Shown here: piece by piece, positions 9,576 to 18,118 of the stretch
Numbering within the stretch: the stretch's first letter is position 1
How the letters are laid out: every line of letters starts with the position of its first letter
Source: Methanobacteriota archaeon
Lineage (GTDB): Archaea > Thermoplasmatota > Poseidoniia > Poseidoniales > Thalassarchaeaceae
Reading direction: 5' to 3'
Assembly: GCA_016845345.1 (NCBI GenBank)
Contig: JAERSV010000026.1
Location: 1 to 45,503, forward strand
Length of the DNA: 45,503 nt
The notes under the pieces: generated by a model
What the model was told of the DNA's origin: nothing
Databases searched by the model: none
What the model saw: only the letters and a program-made list of their open reading frames with translations
Program-made: the position numbers and the translations under genes

Positions 9576-10552
9576 AAATGCCTCCATTTGAGTTGCTGAT
9601 GCCAACCAGCCTTGAGCAGGCTCTGGATTTGGCTGGCGAATTTATTGCAGCCGGTCAAGAATTTGATTGGATAGCCGGAGGCACAGATTTGATTCCAAAT
9701 TACAAATGGCATCTAAATCACAAACCGAATGTCATCTCACTTGCAAAAGTTGCTGAAATGAGCGAATTATCTCCTACTCATATAGGTGGCATGGTTCGAT
9801 TACACGATTTAGCAGAAAGTGAAATCATACATCCTTTACTAAAAGATGCAGCAAAAAGCATTGCTTCAGTCATGATTCGGCGGTCTGGAACAGTTGGGGG
9901 AAACCTCTGTTTAGACACTCGTTGTTACTGGTTCAATCAATCTGAGGATTGGCGGGAATCTATTGATTGGTGTCACAAATGTGAATGCGGGACAGATGCA
10001 GATTGCCGAGTTATCCCCAATCAAAATACACTTTGTGTTGCAACATATCAAGCTGACTTAGCGCCTGCTTTGCTTTGCCTAAATGCAACAATTCATCTCG
10101 CTTCCTCAAATGGAAAGAGAGAGATGCTCCTTTCCGATTTCTTTGAATTAGATGGTATGACAAGAAATGTATTACAACCAGGTGAATTAGTAACTCACGT
10201 TACTTTACCAACTGAAAGTTCTGAATTGACCGGATGTTATCACAAGTTGACATTGCGGGAATCTTGGGATTTCCCAGAAGCAGGAATAGCCGCTGCATGG
10301 AAACTTGATGGAGAAGAAATTTCAGCACTCAAAATTGCTTCCACCGGGTTAGAGTCTATTCCACGTGTTCACGACGAAGAAGTCGCGGCAGTTCTGCCGG
10401 AGTGGAGTGGAAAAGAAAGTATAGAGATTCTTTCAGAATCTCTCAGAAAATCCATAAAACCGGTCAACAACACCGGTTTGAAGCCAAATTATCGCCGTAA
10501 AATGGTGAAAGTTTTGGCCCGGCGTTGTTTGAATCAAATAATGAATGAGTAA
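9572..10552 (+). CDS. hcrB: Molybdenum hydroxylase FAD subunit with extra iron-sulphur insert (HcrB type)
   Basis: A 326-aa FAD-binding subunit. IAGGTDL (34-40) and IRRSGTVGGNLC (102-113) are the flavin-binding motifs of the CoxM/XdhB family. Directly after them lies DTRCYWFNQSEDWR and a cysteine-rich stretch with C118, C134, C137, C139, C145 and C155. The DTRC-x3-NQSEWWR sequence and a set of four cysteines at spacings near 16, 11 and 10 are the hallmark of 4-hydroxybenzoyl-CoA reductase beta subunits, where the insert binds an additional [4Fe-4S] cluster that lets ferredoxin drive reduction. Ordinary xanthine or CO dehydrogenase medium subunits lack it. It is translationally coupled to the large subunit. 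The presence of the insert is seen; the reductase role is inferred. Confidence 0.85.
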   Translation: MKMPPFELLMPTSLEQALDLAGEFIAAGQEFDWIAGGTDLIPNYKWHLNHKPNVISLAKVAEMSELSPTHIGGMVRLHDLAESEIIHPLLKDAAKSIASVMIRRSGTVGGNLCLDTRCYWFNQSEDWRESIDWCHKCECGTDADCRVIPNQNTLCVATYQADLAPALLCLNATIHLASSNGKREMLLSDFFELDGMTRNVLQPGELVTHVTLPTESSELTGCYHKLTLRESWDFPEAGIAAAWKLDGEEISALKIASTGLESIPRVHDEEVAAVLPEWSGKESIEILSESLRKSIKPVNNTGLKPNYRRKMVKVLARRCLNQIMNE

Positions 10553-10584
10553 GCGACGGTTTCAACAATGAGGAGGGTATCGAA

Positions 10585-11538
10585 GTGAATGTGCGAGCCA
10601 AACTACTCACCCTGATGCTGGTGCTTGTGATGATGCCATTTCCGGCCACAGCACAAGATGACCCGCCTGAGATTCCAGCAGGATGGGAAATAGGTATTGA
10701 TACACCTCAGGACACTGCACCCATCTTTGAAATTGGATTGGACGGAGAAGTAAGCGTGAAATTTTGGATTGATAATCAAAATATGGCGGCAATGAGCCTT
10801 GACATAGAATATGACATACCTTTTGATGGGTCCGCCAACGGACCAGATACTGTAGAAGTCGGCGCTCAAACGAATAAAACGTTTGATTTCACAATAAACC
10901 AAATTGATGTTGCAGCATTTGCAGCTAGCCAGAGTGACCGATTCATAGTAACTGGAACAGTCACAGATTATGCTGGATTGCCAACGACTGGCGGCGATTC
11001 GAAAGATGGTGAAGGAAATGTCACAATACCAATGGTTGTTGATTTGACCATTGATTTATCTGAGGCAAATGGGCCTCTGAATGCTGGCACAATCAGTTCT
11101 CTAGAAGTTTCTGTAAAGAACGAAGGCAATGCAGTTGACTCAGTTTACAAAGTGACTGTGACTGATTCATGCCCTCTATTGGATGTTTCAGGAGCTGAGG
11201 AACTAGAGGGCGTTGCAATTGAAATGGGAAAGAACCTTACTCAGATTCTAAATATTTCAACATCTGACAGCCACCCGACAAAGAATTGTGTAATTGAAAT
11301 ATCAATTCAATCAAGAGGCGATATTGATGCGGGTCGGTCACAAACTGCTGATTCAGATGAAAGCACAGTCAGTATTGTTGAAGACCGTGGAGATTCATCA
11401 GATGGCAGCGAGCCATCGAATAACGATGATGATTCATCAAATGATGGCGATGTAGTATCACAAAATTGGACTCCAATATGGCCCGGTGCGGCGATTATTT
11501 CTCTTTTGTTGGGTGCTCTGACTCGTAGAAGAAATTGA
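10585..11538 (+). CDS. Secreted surface protein with C-terminal membrane anchor
   Basis: A 317-aa protein with a signal peptide (MNVRAKLLTLMLVLVMMPFPATAQ), beta-rich domains and a CARDB-like segment at about 150-225 (LTIDLSEANGPLNAGTISSLEVSVKNEGNAVD). A low-complexity S/D/N-rich linker (about 265-292) leads to a hydrophobic anchor ending in TRRRN, so the body should sit outside the cell. GTG is the start, preceded by GGAGGG. The gene stands 32 bp after the molybdenum enzyme genes and may be read through from them, but it has its own ribosome site. A T7 stretch follows it. The role is unknown; adhesion or cell-surface structure is plausible. Confidence 0.8.
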   Translation: MNVRAKLLTLMLVLVMMPFPATAQDDPPEIPAGWEIGIDTPQDTAPIFEIGLDGEVSVKFWIDNQNMAAMSLDIEYDIPFDGSANGPDTVEVGAQTNKTFDFTINQIDVAAFAASQSDRFIVTGTVTDYAGLPTTGGDSKDGEGNVTIPMVVDLTIDLSEANGPLNAGTISSLEVSVKNEGNAVDSVYKVTVTDSCPLLDVSGAEELEGVAIEMGKNLTQILNISTSDSHPTKNCVIEISIQSRGDIDAGRSQTADSDESTVSIVEDRGDSSDGSEPSNNDDDSSNDGDVVSQNWTPIWPGAAIISLLLGALTRRRN

Positions 11539-11551
11539 ATGAAAAATTATC

Positions 11552-11559
11552 ATTTTTTT
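11552..11559 (+). terminator. Oligo-T terminator after the surface protein gene
   Basis: ATTTTTTT lies 14 bases after the stop codon of the surface-protein gene, with a further T4 run a few bases on. Archaeal RNA polymerase terminates at such T tracts without a hairpin. A separate promoter for the next operon follows at about 11643. Confidence 0.45.
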
Positions 11560-11642
11560 CCGCCCTTTTGCAGTATATTTGCAAATGATACACAACACCT
11601 TACTTTGAAACTACTACAAACCCACCACTCTAACAGTAACAA

Positions 11643-11651
11643 CATATATTT
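11643..11651 (+). promoter_or_regulatory. TATA-like box for the DUF4350-MoxR-DUF58 operon
   Basis: CATATATTT lies about 75 bases before the ATG at 11722, placing transcription start near 11670 and leaving a leader with an AAGGAAGTGAG ribosome site. A similar TATATTTGC string occurs at 11574, so either could serve. No other sequence in this 183-bp gap stands out. Confidence 0.35.
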
Positions 11652-11721
11652 GCGGAACTTAATTCCACGAGTTAGCAATCGTAGGCTCGGGTCTGTTCAA
11701 CAATAAGGAAGTGAGTGAAAA

Positions 11722-13335
11722 ATGGCAAAAGACGATGATGGCCCAAAGCACTTTGGAACTATCATTGGTGCAACCTTTGCAATCTTGATTATTGTGATGA
11801 TGTTATCGATGACATTAGTCACTGCAAACAAAGAAACTTACTACTCCGCTTATGTCACTGAGGCATCGGATGAGAAAACCCAATTGGCGCAGGTTACTGA
11901 CATGAGAGCCAGCCTAGGAGGGAGTAGTGGGGAAGGGTACAAAATTCGCAACACACTTTCCACACCGATGTTAGTTAACGACTGGGAAGAACCACACCGT
12001 ACAATGTTAGTGATTGCTGGTACCGAAAAACCAATTGACGAGACTGAAGCAACTGCGATTCATCACTTTGTAACTGAACTTGGCGGAAAGGTAATTGTCG
12101 CCACTGATGGCAAAAATGCAAACAGGCTTGCCGTCAAGTTTGGTGTAACATACTTTGGTGAAACACTCCTTGATGAGAGTCAAAGTTGGCAAACCTACGA
12201 TGATGACGGCGTTGCAGGAAACGAGAATCCAACAAATGTTTGGGGGATTTCTGGAATCAGAAATGATGTCGTTTCAGGCGAACAATTCGGAATGAACCCC
12301 GTTGGCTGTAGCGACACCATGCTCAACGAAAGAGGAGATGATCTCGACCACTGTCGCATGCCTGTAATGTTCAAGGCACCAACAGCAATGCGTTGGGAAG
12401 CATTGCCCACTGATGACACAAGCAATGATGATTACGTAAAGAGAGACGTTAACGTCCTATCAAAAGCGAGTGATGGTTCTTGTATTGACCGCATAGGTTC
12501 AAATTCCTGTGACGAGCAAGATAACCCGATAAGCAACCTATCTCTTATCATTAGAATGGACTATCCTAATGTTGACGTCCTTGATGAGAGGAAAATTCCT
12601 GGAGAGGATGGGGCTTCATTCGGCTCCTTGAAAGCCACAGGTTCAATCGTTTTCATCGCTGACGATGAAGTAATTTCAAACAGGTTCTGGACTGCCGCCA
12701 AAGCAGCTGAAACCGATGTCCGCCAAGATTGCAATACTGAGTCAACATCGTGTTGGCAACGCCACCTCGAAGGAGATAATGGCTGGAAAGGTAATGATGC
12801 TTATTTCACAGCCCTAATTTATGACATGATGGAATTTGACAACGAAATGTTGCCATTCAGTATCAAACTAAAGATGGAAGAATTCCGAATCGTCTTTGAT
12901 GAAAGCCGACACGTAACTGGCTCTATTTCCAACCCATTCACAGAAACTATGAGCACCATCGTTTTGCTCACTTCTGATAATTTCCTGAAGTGGTTAATCG
13001 TCCTCAACCTCTTACTATTGTTACTCGTAGCAATAATGGTTGTTCCAGAAAAAGAGAATTGGCGCCATGTGTTCGACCTAACTCGATTCCGAGAAAGACC
13101 TGAGAAGATTGACCCGAGTACTTACAAGCAAAGAATGCGCGAGGCGCTGATGACAAAAATCAGAGTCTTCTATGATTTAACGCGTGACGAGATGGCAATT
13201 AAAACACCAGCAGAAATTCAATCAATGATAGGAGACCCACGTTTAGTGGAGTTAGCCTATTCACAAAATGTATCCTATTCCCCTGAAAAACAACGCGAAT
13301 TGCTTCAGACAATTCGCCGATGGGGTAAAAAGTAA
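11722..13335 (+). CDS. DUF4350-like membrane protein of the MoxR-DUF58 operon
   Basis: A 537-aa protein with an N-terminal membrane helix (about 11-34) and a second near 420-442. The outer domain contains the region LVIAGTEKPIDETEATAIHHFVTELGGKVIVATDGKNANRLAVKFGV, typical of DUF4350 (a Rossmann-like GATase-related fold that starts with a line such as PxxAxxLxxWVxxGGxLLVA). Six or more cysteines in the ectodomain may form disulphides. The ~95-residue cytosolic tail has many charged residues and a helical end (YSPEKQRELLQTIRRWGKK). DUF4350 proteins are regularly encoded next to MoxR and DUF58 genes, as here (33 bp to moxR). The molecular role of this partnership is not established. Confidence 0.75.
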   Translation: MAKDDDGPKHFGTIIGATFAILIIVMMLSMTLVTANKETYYSAYVTEASDEKTQLAQVTDMRASLGGSSGEGYKIRNTLSTPMLVNDWEEPHRTMLVIAGTEKPIDETEATAIHHFVTELGGKVIVATDGKNANRLAVKFGVTYFGETLLDESQSWQTYDDDGVAGNENPTNVWGISGIRNDVVSGEQFGMNPVGCSDTMLNERGDDLDHCRMPVMFKAPTAMRWEALPTDDTSNDDYVKRDVNVLSKASDGSCIDRIGSNSCDEQDNPISNLSLIIRMDYPNVDVLDERKIPGEDGASFGSLKATGSIVFIADDEVISNRFWTAAKAAETDVRQDCNTESTSCWQRHLEGDNGWKGNDAYFTALIYDMMEFDNEMLPFSIKLKMEEFRIVFDESRHVTGSISNPFTETMSTIVLLTSDNFLKWLIVLNLLLLLLVAIMVVPEKENWRHVFDLTRFRERPEKIDPSTYKQRMREALMTKIRVFYDLTRDEMAIKTPAEIQSMIGDPRLVELAYSQNVSYSPEKQRELLQTIRRWGKK

Positions 13336-13368
13336 AACACAAATGAGAAGAAAATGGAGAGATGAAAA

Positions 13369-14472
13369 ATGGTACAAGCACCACCCCCCCCGCCCGGAAC
13401 GAACCCAGCCGCAGGAGGCGCAGCAGCGCCGCCACCACCAGCAGTAGCCGCACCAGCCGCACCAGCGGTTCAAGCAGCAGCTGCGCCAGCGGCTCCTAAA
13501 CACCAAAGTAGCCCAGAAGTGAAAGAACGACTAGCAGCCGTAGGCGCTATTGGACAAGCAATTAGTGCTGAAGTTCAAAAAGTGATTATCGGTAAATCGC
13601 ACGTGATTGACAATGTTCTTATCAACATTCTTTCAAACGGTAACCTACTGTTCGAGGATTATCCGGGTCTAGCTAAGACTTTGATGACGAATACTTTCGC
13701 TGACGCACTTGGTTGTGACTTCAAGCGTGTACAATTTACACCTGATTTGCTACCAGCAGATATCACTGGAACAAACATCTACGATGCAAAGAAGGGAGAA
13801 TTTACCTTCAAGCCTGGTCCAATCTTCTGTAACCTACTACTTTCTGACGAAATTAACCGTGCTCCACCTAAGACTCAAGCTGCTTTGCTTGAGGCTATGC
13901 AGGAGAAGCAAGTTACTATCGGTACAGTGACCCACAAGTTGCCAGCACCGTTCCTAACAATGGCTACACAGAACCCTGTGGAGCAAGAAGGAACTTACCC
14001 ATTACCTGAAGCACAACTTGACCGTTTCATGTTCAAGATGAGCGTTGGATATCCGGACCGTGCTGATGAAGACGAAATCCTAGCCCGACGTATCACTCGA
14101 AAGAAGGACGCAGTTGATGTTGAAGTCATCACTGACCCACAGCGTGTGATTGCAATGCAGCAAGCGATTGAAGATGTCTATGTTGACCCAGCAATTCGCA
14201 TGTACATGGTAGAAGTCGTAGCGCGCACGCGCGAGGACCCACGTGTTCTAGTCGGTGCCTCACCAAGAGGTTCACAAGCACTACTCAAGACCGGACGAGC
14301 CGCAGCAGCAATGCGCGGACGAGATTTCGTGACTCCTGATGATGTAAAGTCAGTAGCAGTTCTTGCACTAGCGCACAGACTTATCCTAAAGCCTGAGCAC
14401 CAAATCAAGGGTCTTGAAACTGACGAAGTTATTCAGACAATTCTTGGACAGGTTCCTGTCCCAACTGTCTGA
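13369..14472 (+). CDS. moxR: MoxR-family AAA+ ATPase
   Basis: A 367-aa AAA+ protein. The first ~45 residues are a proline/alanine-rich tail, unusual for the family. The core starts near residue 50: Walker A is EDYPGLAKT (96-104), where the common MoxR form is GVPGLAKT; Walker B is LLLSDEINRAPPKTQAALLEAMQE (156-179); TMATQNPVEQEGTYPLPEAQLDRF contains sensor 1 and the arginine finger region; ASPRGSQALLKTGRAAA is sensor 2. MoxR ATPases act as chaperones that mature or insert metal or cofactors into partner complexes and almost always stand beside DUF58 proteins, as here. The preceding molybdenum enzyme could be a client, but it lies in a different transcription unit and this is speculation. Confidence 0.92.
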   Translation: MVQAPPPPPGTNPAAGGAAAPPPPAVAAPAAPAVQAAAAPAAPKHQSSPEVKERLAAVGAIGQAISAEVQKVIIGKSHVIDNVLINILSNGNLLFEDYPGLAKTLMTNTFADALGCDFKRVQFTPDLLPADITGTNIYDAKKGEFTFKPGPIFCNLLLSDEINRAPPKTQAALLEAMQEKQVTIGTVTHKLPAPFLTMATQNPVEQEGTYPLPEAQLDRFMFKMSVGYPDRADEDEILARRITRKKDAVDVEVITDPQRVIAMQQAIEDVYVDPAIRMYMVEVVARTREDPRVLVGASPRGSQALLKTGRAAAAMRGRDFVTPDDVKSVAVLALAHRLILKPEHQIKGLETDEVIQTILGQVPVPTV

Positions 14473-14516
14473 TTATTTCATAAAATTCAGGCATGCGGAA
14501 TGGAGGGAATAGTTGA

Positions 14517-15836
14517 ATGGCATGGAGCCGTAAATCTGCCATGTTTGGCAGTTTAGCGATAGCGCTCTACTTACTCGGCTTGACTCTACGAAACCATCAA
14601 CTCGTAACTGTTGCAGTTGTTCTATTGTCGTTTTTGACTTGGGCAGCACTACGTTCTGCGCATGCAGATGTGTCAGCAAGTGGACGCAGAATGGAAGAGC
14701 GCTCTGATGAAGAAGCGGGGGCTTCTCTCAGCCGCTTGGAAGCAATGCGAAAACTCAGCGCCGCTCGTGTGTTTGAAGATGGAACAGTCGATGTCACTCT
14801 CAAAGTACAGAATATGTCACCACTCTCCAAAGTTTTGGAAGTTAGAGATAGTCTGCCAGAAGTAATGAGAATCAAAGAAGGAGCGAACTACATTCTGATG
14901 GAATTAGGTCCTCGGCGTGAAACTGTCATTGAATACACAGTTGAATGCCCACTTCGTGGATTTTATACTATTGGACCTGTATGCATTCGCATCCAAGATT
15001 CATTTGGGCTATTCCACAAAGAGAAGGAATTGCACGTTTATGATGACTTCCTAGTATTCCCTAAGACTGAGGACCTCAAGGATGCATTTGTCAAGAGTAA
15101 GGTGCCAAAGATTTTCACAGGTGCGGTTAACATTCGCCAGCCAGGACCTGGTTCTGAATTCTACAACCTGCGTGAATATATCGCAGGCGACCCAATGAAA
15201 TCGATCAACTGGCCTGCTTATGGTAGAACAGGGAAATTGATGGTGAACGAGCGTGAACGTGACGCTGTCAGTGATATCATTCTGATTTTAGATAGTCGAG
15301 CTGTCGCTGAAACCGGCCCAGTTAGCAGGAACTCCTTGGTCTATGGAACTCGTGCAGCCGCTTCACTGGCATCCTTCTTCCTATCAAGAAGAGATTCTGT
15401 CGGACTGGTTTCATACGCTGATGAAATTGTTAGTGTTGACCGAGATACAGGAAAGAAGCAACTGTACGTTATTCTAACGAAATTAGCAGGTGCTATGGCA
15501 AGAGGGGCTACACCATTACAAGTGGTGACTAACCGTATTCTTCCTCATATTAACAAAGGTAGTCCAATTATCATTCTATCATGTTTAGAAGATGATAGCA
15601 CAATTGTCAATGCCGTGCGCGACCTTCGAGCCCGAGATTTTGACACAACAATTCTCACTCCTTCAAGCCTCGAGTTTGAATTCGATGCCCGACGCCTTGA
15701 TAGAACTGGTTACGAGGTTCTCAAGACTGAGCGCGACATTCTCATCAGTGAGTTGCGAGGCCTTGGTGCTTTTGTCATGGACTGGGAGCCTGATATGCTA
15801 CTCTCAACCGCTCTAGCAGGAGCAAGAGGATTCTAG
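14517..15836 (+). CDS. DUF58 domain protein (vWA-like, MoxR partner)
   Basis: A 439-aa protein with two N-terminal membrane segments (about 8-22 and 28-45), a beta-sandwich region (60-190) and the DUF58 signature REYIAGDPMKSINWPAYGRTGKLMVNERE around 222-250. DIILILDSR (~256-264) begins a von Willebrand A-like fold with a partial MIDAS motif, and SLVYGTRAAASLASFFLSRRDSVGLVSYAD continues it. DUF58 proteins are the standard partners of MoxR ATPases. The start ATG at 14517 has TGGAGGG upstream. It ends 9 bp before the next membrane protein, so the two are probably cotranscribed. Confidence 0.88.
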   Translation: MAWSRKSAMFGSLAIALYLLGLTLRNHQLVTVAVVLLSFLTWAALRSAHADVSASGRRMEERSDEEAGASLSRLEAMRKLSAARVFEDGTVDVTLKVQNMSPLSKVLEVRDSLPEVMRIKEGANYILMELGPRRETVIEYTVECPLRGFYTIGPVCIRIQDSFGLFHKEKELHVYDDFLVFPKTEDLKDAFVKSKVPKIFTGAVNIRQPGPGSEFYNLREYIAGDPMKSINWPAYGRTGKLMVNERERDAVSDIILILDSRAVAETGPVSRNSLVYGTRAAASLASFFLSRRDSVGLVSYADEIVSVDRDTGKKQLYVILTKLAGAMARGATPLQVVTNRILPHINKGSPIIILSCLEDDSTIVNAVRDLRARDFDTTILTPSSLEFEFDARRLDRTGYEVLKTERDILISELRGLGAFVMDWEPDMLLSTALAGARGF

Positions 15837-15845
15837 GTGATTTAA

Positions 15846-16772
15846 ATGGCACAAAAAGGAGTTAGTAGTGACACCAGCCATTTGTACGATGGAAAGGTGG
15901 TACGCTCATCTGCACCAAGTAGAAAAGCACTAGCAGCAAAGATGACCGGCTCATCTGATATCCCTGAGGACGCAGTTCCTGAAGTTCATATTCCATCTTT
16001 CGTTGAAAGCCTATTTGGTGGACCTTTGGTTCCAAAAATGAAATTCCTTCCTGCTGACAAAATGGTGCAAACCCTGCAAATGGCATCTGGTGCAGTAATG
16101 ATAATGTTAGGTGTTCTCACTTACATCGTCACACCAGTATCAGGAACTGCATGGTTTTGGTTTGGAGAAACCATTGGCGTTGAAGTGCTTGGTTTGGCAA
16201 TTCATCTTCTACTAGTACTAGCGGCTATTGGATGTGGATTTTGGGGAATTATTTCAAGAGATTCAAGATTCCTACTCATTTCATACGTTTTATTCATAAT
16301 TGTGTCATTCAGGTTTGCAGCAAGTAAGGTAAGTTTTGAATGGCTTTCATTTGATGATGAACTTCTGCAAAAAATTGCATTAGTGGCTTACGCAGTTTTG
16401 TTAGTAATGTACATTGAATTGACCAATGGTGTAATTCGTTTTTCAATGTTAGATACCAGCATTCGAACTGGCGAAGTATACGTGATGAATGTCAAGAAAG
16501 TTCTAACCAAGTATCACATTAGTCTAGTAATCACACCAATAATTGCCGCGGTGGTTGCAATTACAACATTATTATTCAAAGATGTGATATCAGGTTTTGT
16601 TGGAATATTTTCTGAAATTTCCGCCTTAAGACTAGAGGAAAGTGTTGAACTCGAGAGTGTTTATGGGGTCGCTTTAGGAACTATGATTGTATTCATGTTG
16701 GTTGCTATTGTGTTTGTTGCAGACATACCCGGCCGCTACCAAAAAATGCGCGAAGGCGGCTCAGACGAATAA
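15846..16772 (+). CDS. Polytopic membrane protein of the MoxR-DUF58 operon
   Basis: A 308-aa protein: a hydrophilic N-terminal ~70 residues, then about seven hydrophobic segments (roughly 75-95, 110-132, 141-155, 174-190, 222-245 and 272-292). No catalytic motif is visible. It is the last gene of the DUF4350-MoxR-DUF58 operon and meets the aspartokinase gene tail to tail with 11 bp between stops. It most likely forms the membrane part of whatever complex the MoxR/DUF58 pair builds. Not assigned to a named family. Confidence 0.75.
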   Translation: MAQKGVSSDTSHLYDGKVVRSSAPSRKALAAKMTGSSDIPEDAVPEVHIPSFVESLFGGPLVPKMKFLPADKMVQTLQMASGAVMIMLGVLTYIVTPVSGTAWFWFGETIGVEVLGLAIHLLLVLAAIGCGFWGIISRDSRFLLISYVLFIIVSFRFAASKVSFEWLSFDDELLQKIALVAYAVLLVMYIELTNGVIRFSMLDTSIRTGEVYVMNVKKVLTKYHISLVITPIIAAVVAITTLLFKDVISGFVGIFSEISALRLEESVELESVYGVALGTMIVFMLVAIVFVADIPGRYQKMREGGSDE

Positions 16773-16783
16773 TTGATTAATTC

Positions 16784-18118
16784 TCAAGGAATGAGAAGAT
16801 CAAATTTTTTCGCAATTGAAATCAATGCCTCTTGAGTCTGTTCATCTGAAACCGTGTAATGCAATGCATGGTCTCTTTTTCCTTCGTCTAAATGAGTTAG
16901 TTTCAATTCAGATTGACGGGCAAATTCTTCAATTTCAGAACTAATCAAAAAATTATTTCCGATTGACTCACCCACAAGACAGAGTATTGAAATTGCATCA
17001 CCAAGATTTGGTGTTGGTAAACCAGGACTTTCTGAAAGTAATCTCATTGCCCGCGATGCAACTCTCTGCGAAACTAAAAATCGAGCCTCATTTGGTCTTG
17101 CGCGTAGTGACCAAACGCGGATTCGAGCGCGATCTAACAATATCGTAGCATCCGCAACAACCTTGGCAACTGACATCACTCCTGACAACCTCATTGTCAA
17201 AGGAATAAGATGTGGTAAACAGCCAACTGCTCGCACACGTGGTTCCCCAGTTGCAATTGAAGGACCTATACAACTCCCCAAGTCTCCCGGGTTGTGCAAA
17301 GGTCTCAACCTCAAGGGTATTCCCTCTTTCCTAAGTGGTTCTACCGCAAATGGATGTAATACAGGTTCACTAAATAATGCTAATTCTTGAGCCTCAGTGT
17401 ATGATAAATAAGGAAGATTCCGAGAAGGTATTGCCCATCTAGGAGATAGAGCCAGTACTCCCGATACATCTCTCCAAATTGTTACTTCTGATGCGTTCAA
17501 TACCGCCCCAAGAGAAGTTGCAGTCAAGTCTGAGCCACCTCTTGCAAGCAGGGCCGGTTCACCATTCAGCACACCATACCACCCCGTTACGACTAACACA
17601 GGTACATCAGGGATTTTGAGCGCTTGAATGGTTGAATCAATATCAATAACAGATTCTCCTTTGACGTTGTGAATCTTGATTCCAAGTTCCTCAGACCAGA
17701 TTGGTTTACAATCAATCCCACAAGCACTAACTGCCGCAGAAACCGCAACACTGCTCATCTGCTCACCTGCAATTTGTGCTCTGATTTGGGAAGTCTCTGA
17801 TGGGTTTTCACAATTATTCAAAAGAGCATCTGAAAGTGCTGATAATGCGTCGCGAAATTTGGAATAATATACATCATTCACCAATGTTGGTGAAATCTCT
17901 AAATGCATCATTTCCATTGAGGCAACAAAAGCAGGAATTGATTGCCTATCATTACTCTCTAACCTCTGAAGTATGCGGTCTGTAACCCCATGCAATGCTG
18001 AAACAACAACTACAGTTTTTTCCTGAGATGATTCTACTATTCTCTGAACAACTGCTTCAAGATCATTTGACTCCTTTAGACAGGAACCCCCGAATTTGAA
18101 TATTTTCACTTCACTCAA
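16784..18118 (-). CDS. lysC: Aspartate kinase
   Basis: Phosphorylates aspartate to aspartyl-4-phosphate. The nucleotide/substrate motif KIFKFGGSCL stands at the N-terminus, VVVVSALHGVTDRIL follows, and LLARGGSDLTATSLGAVLNASEVTIWRDVSGVLALSPR is the aspartokinase catalytic block. The C-terminal ~140 residues are a divergent ACT-type regulatory region. The frame is open to an ATG at 18190, but that start would lie inside chorismate synthase. The start is more likely TTG at 18118, with GGAGG 8 nt upstream, or GTG at 18109. It is the last gene of the shikimate operon. That makes sense because aspartate semialdehyde, made from aspartyl phosphate, is a substrate of the ADH synthase at the head of the operon. 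Confidence 0.88.
   Translation of the reverse strand: MSEVKIFKFGGSCLKESNDLEAVVQRIVESSQEKTVVVVSALHGVTDRILQRLESNDRQSIPAFVASMEMMHLEISPTLVNDVYYSKFRDALSALSDALLNNCENPSETSQIRAQIAGEQMSSVAVSAAVSACGIDCKPIWSEELGIKIHNVKGESVIDIDSTIQALKIPDVPVLVVTGWYGVLNGEPALLARGGSDLTATSLGAVLNASEVTIWRDVSGVLALSPRWAIPSRNLPYLSYTEAQELALFSEPVLHPFAVEPLRKEGIPLRLRPLHNPGDLGSCIGPSIATGEPRVRAVGCLPHLIPLTMRLSGVMSVAKVVADATILLDRARIRVWSLRARPNEARFLVSQRVASRAMRLLSESPGLPTPNLGDAISILCLVGESIGNNFLISSEIEEFARQSELKLTHLDEGKRDHALHYTVSDEQTQEALISIAKKFDLLIP

Noticed and set aside
6204-10552. Aerobic carbon monoxide dehydrogenase (form I)
   Set aside because: The large subunit lacks the VAYRCSFR active-site loop, and the FAD subunit has the hydroxybenzoyl-CoA reductase insert.
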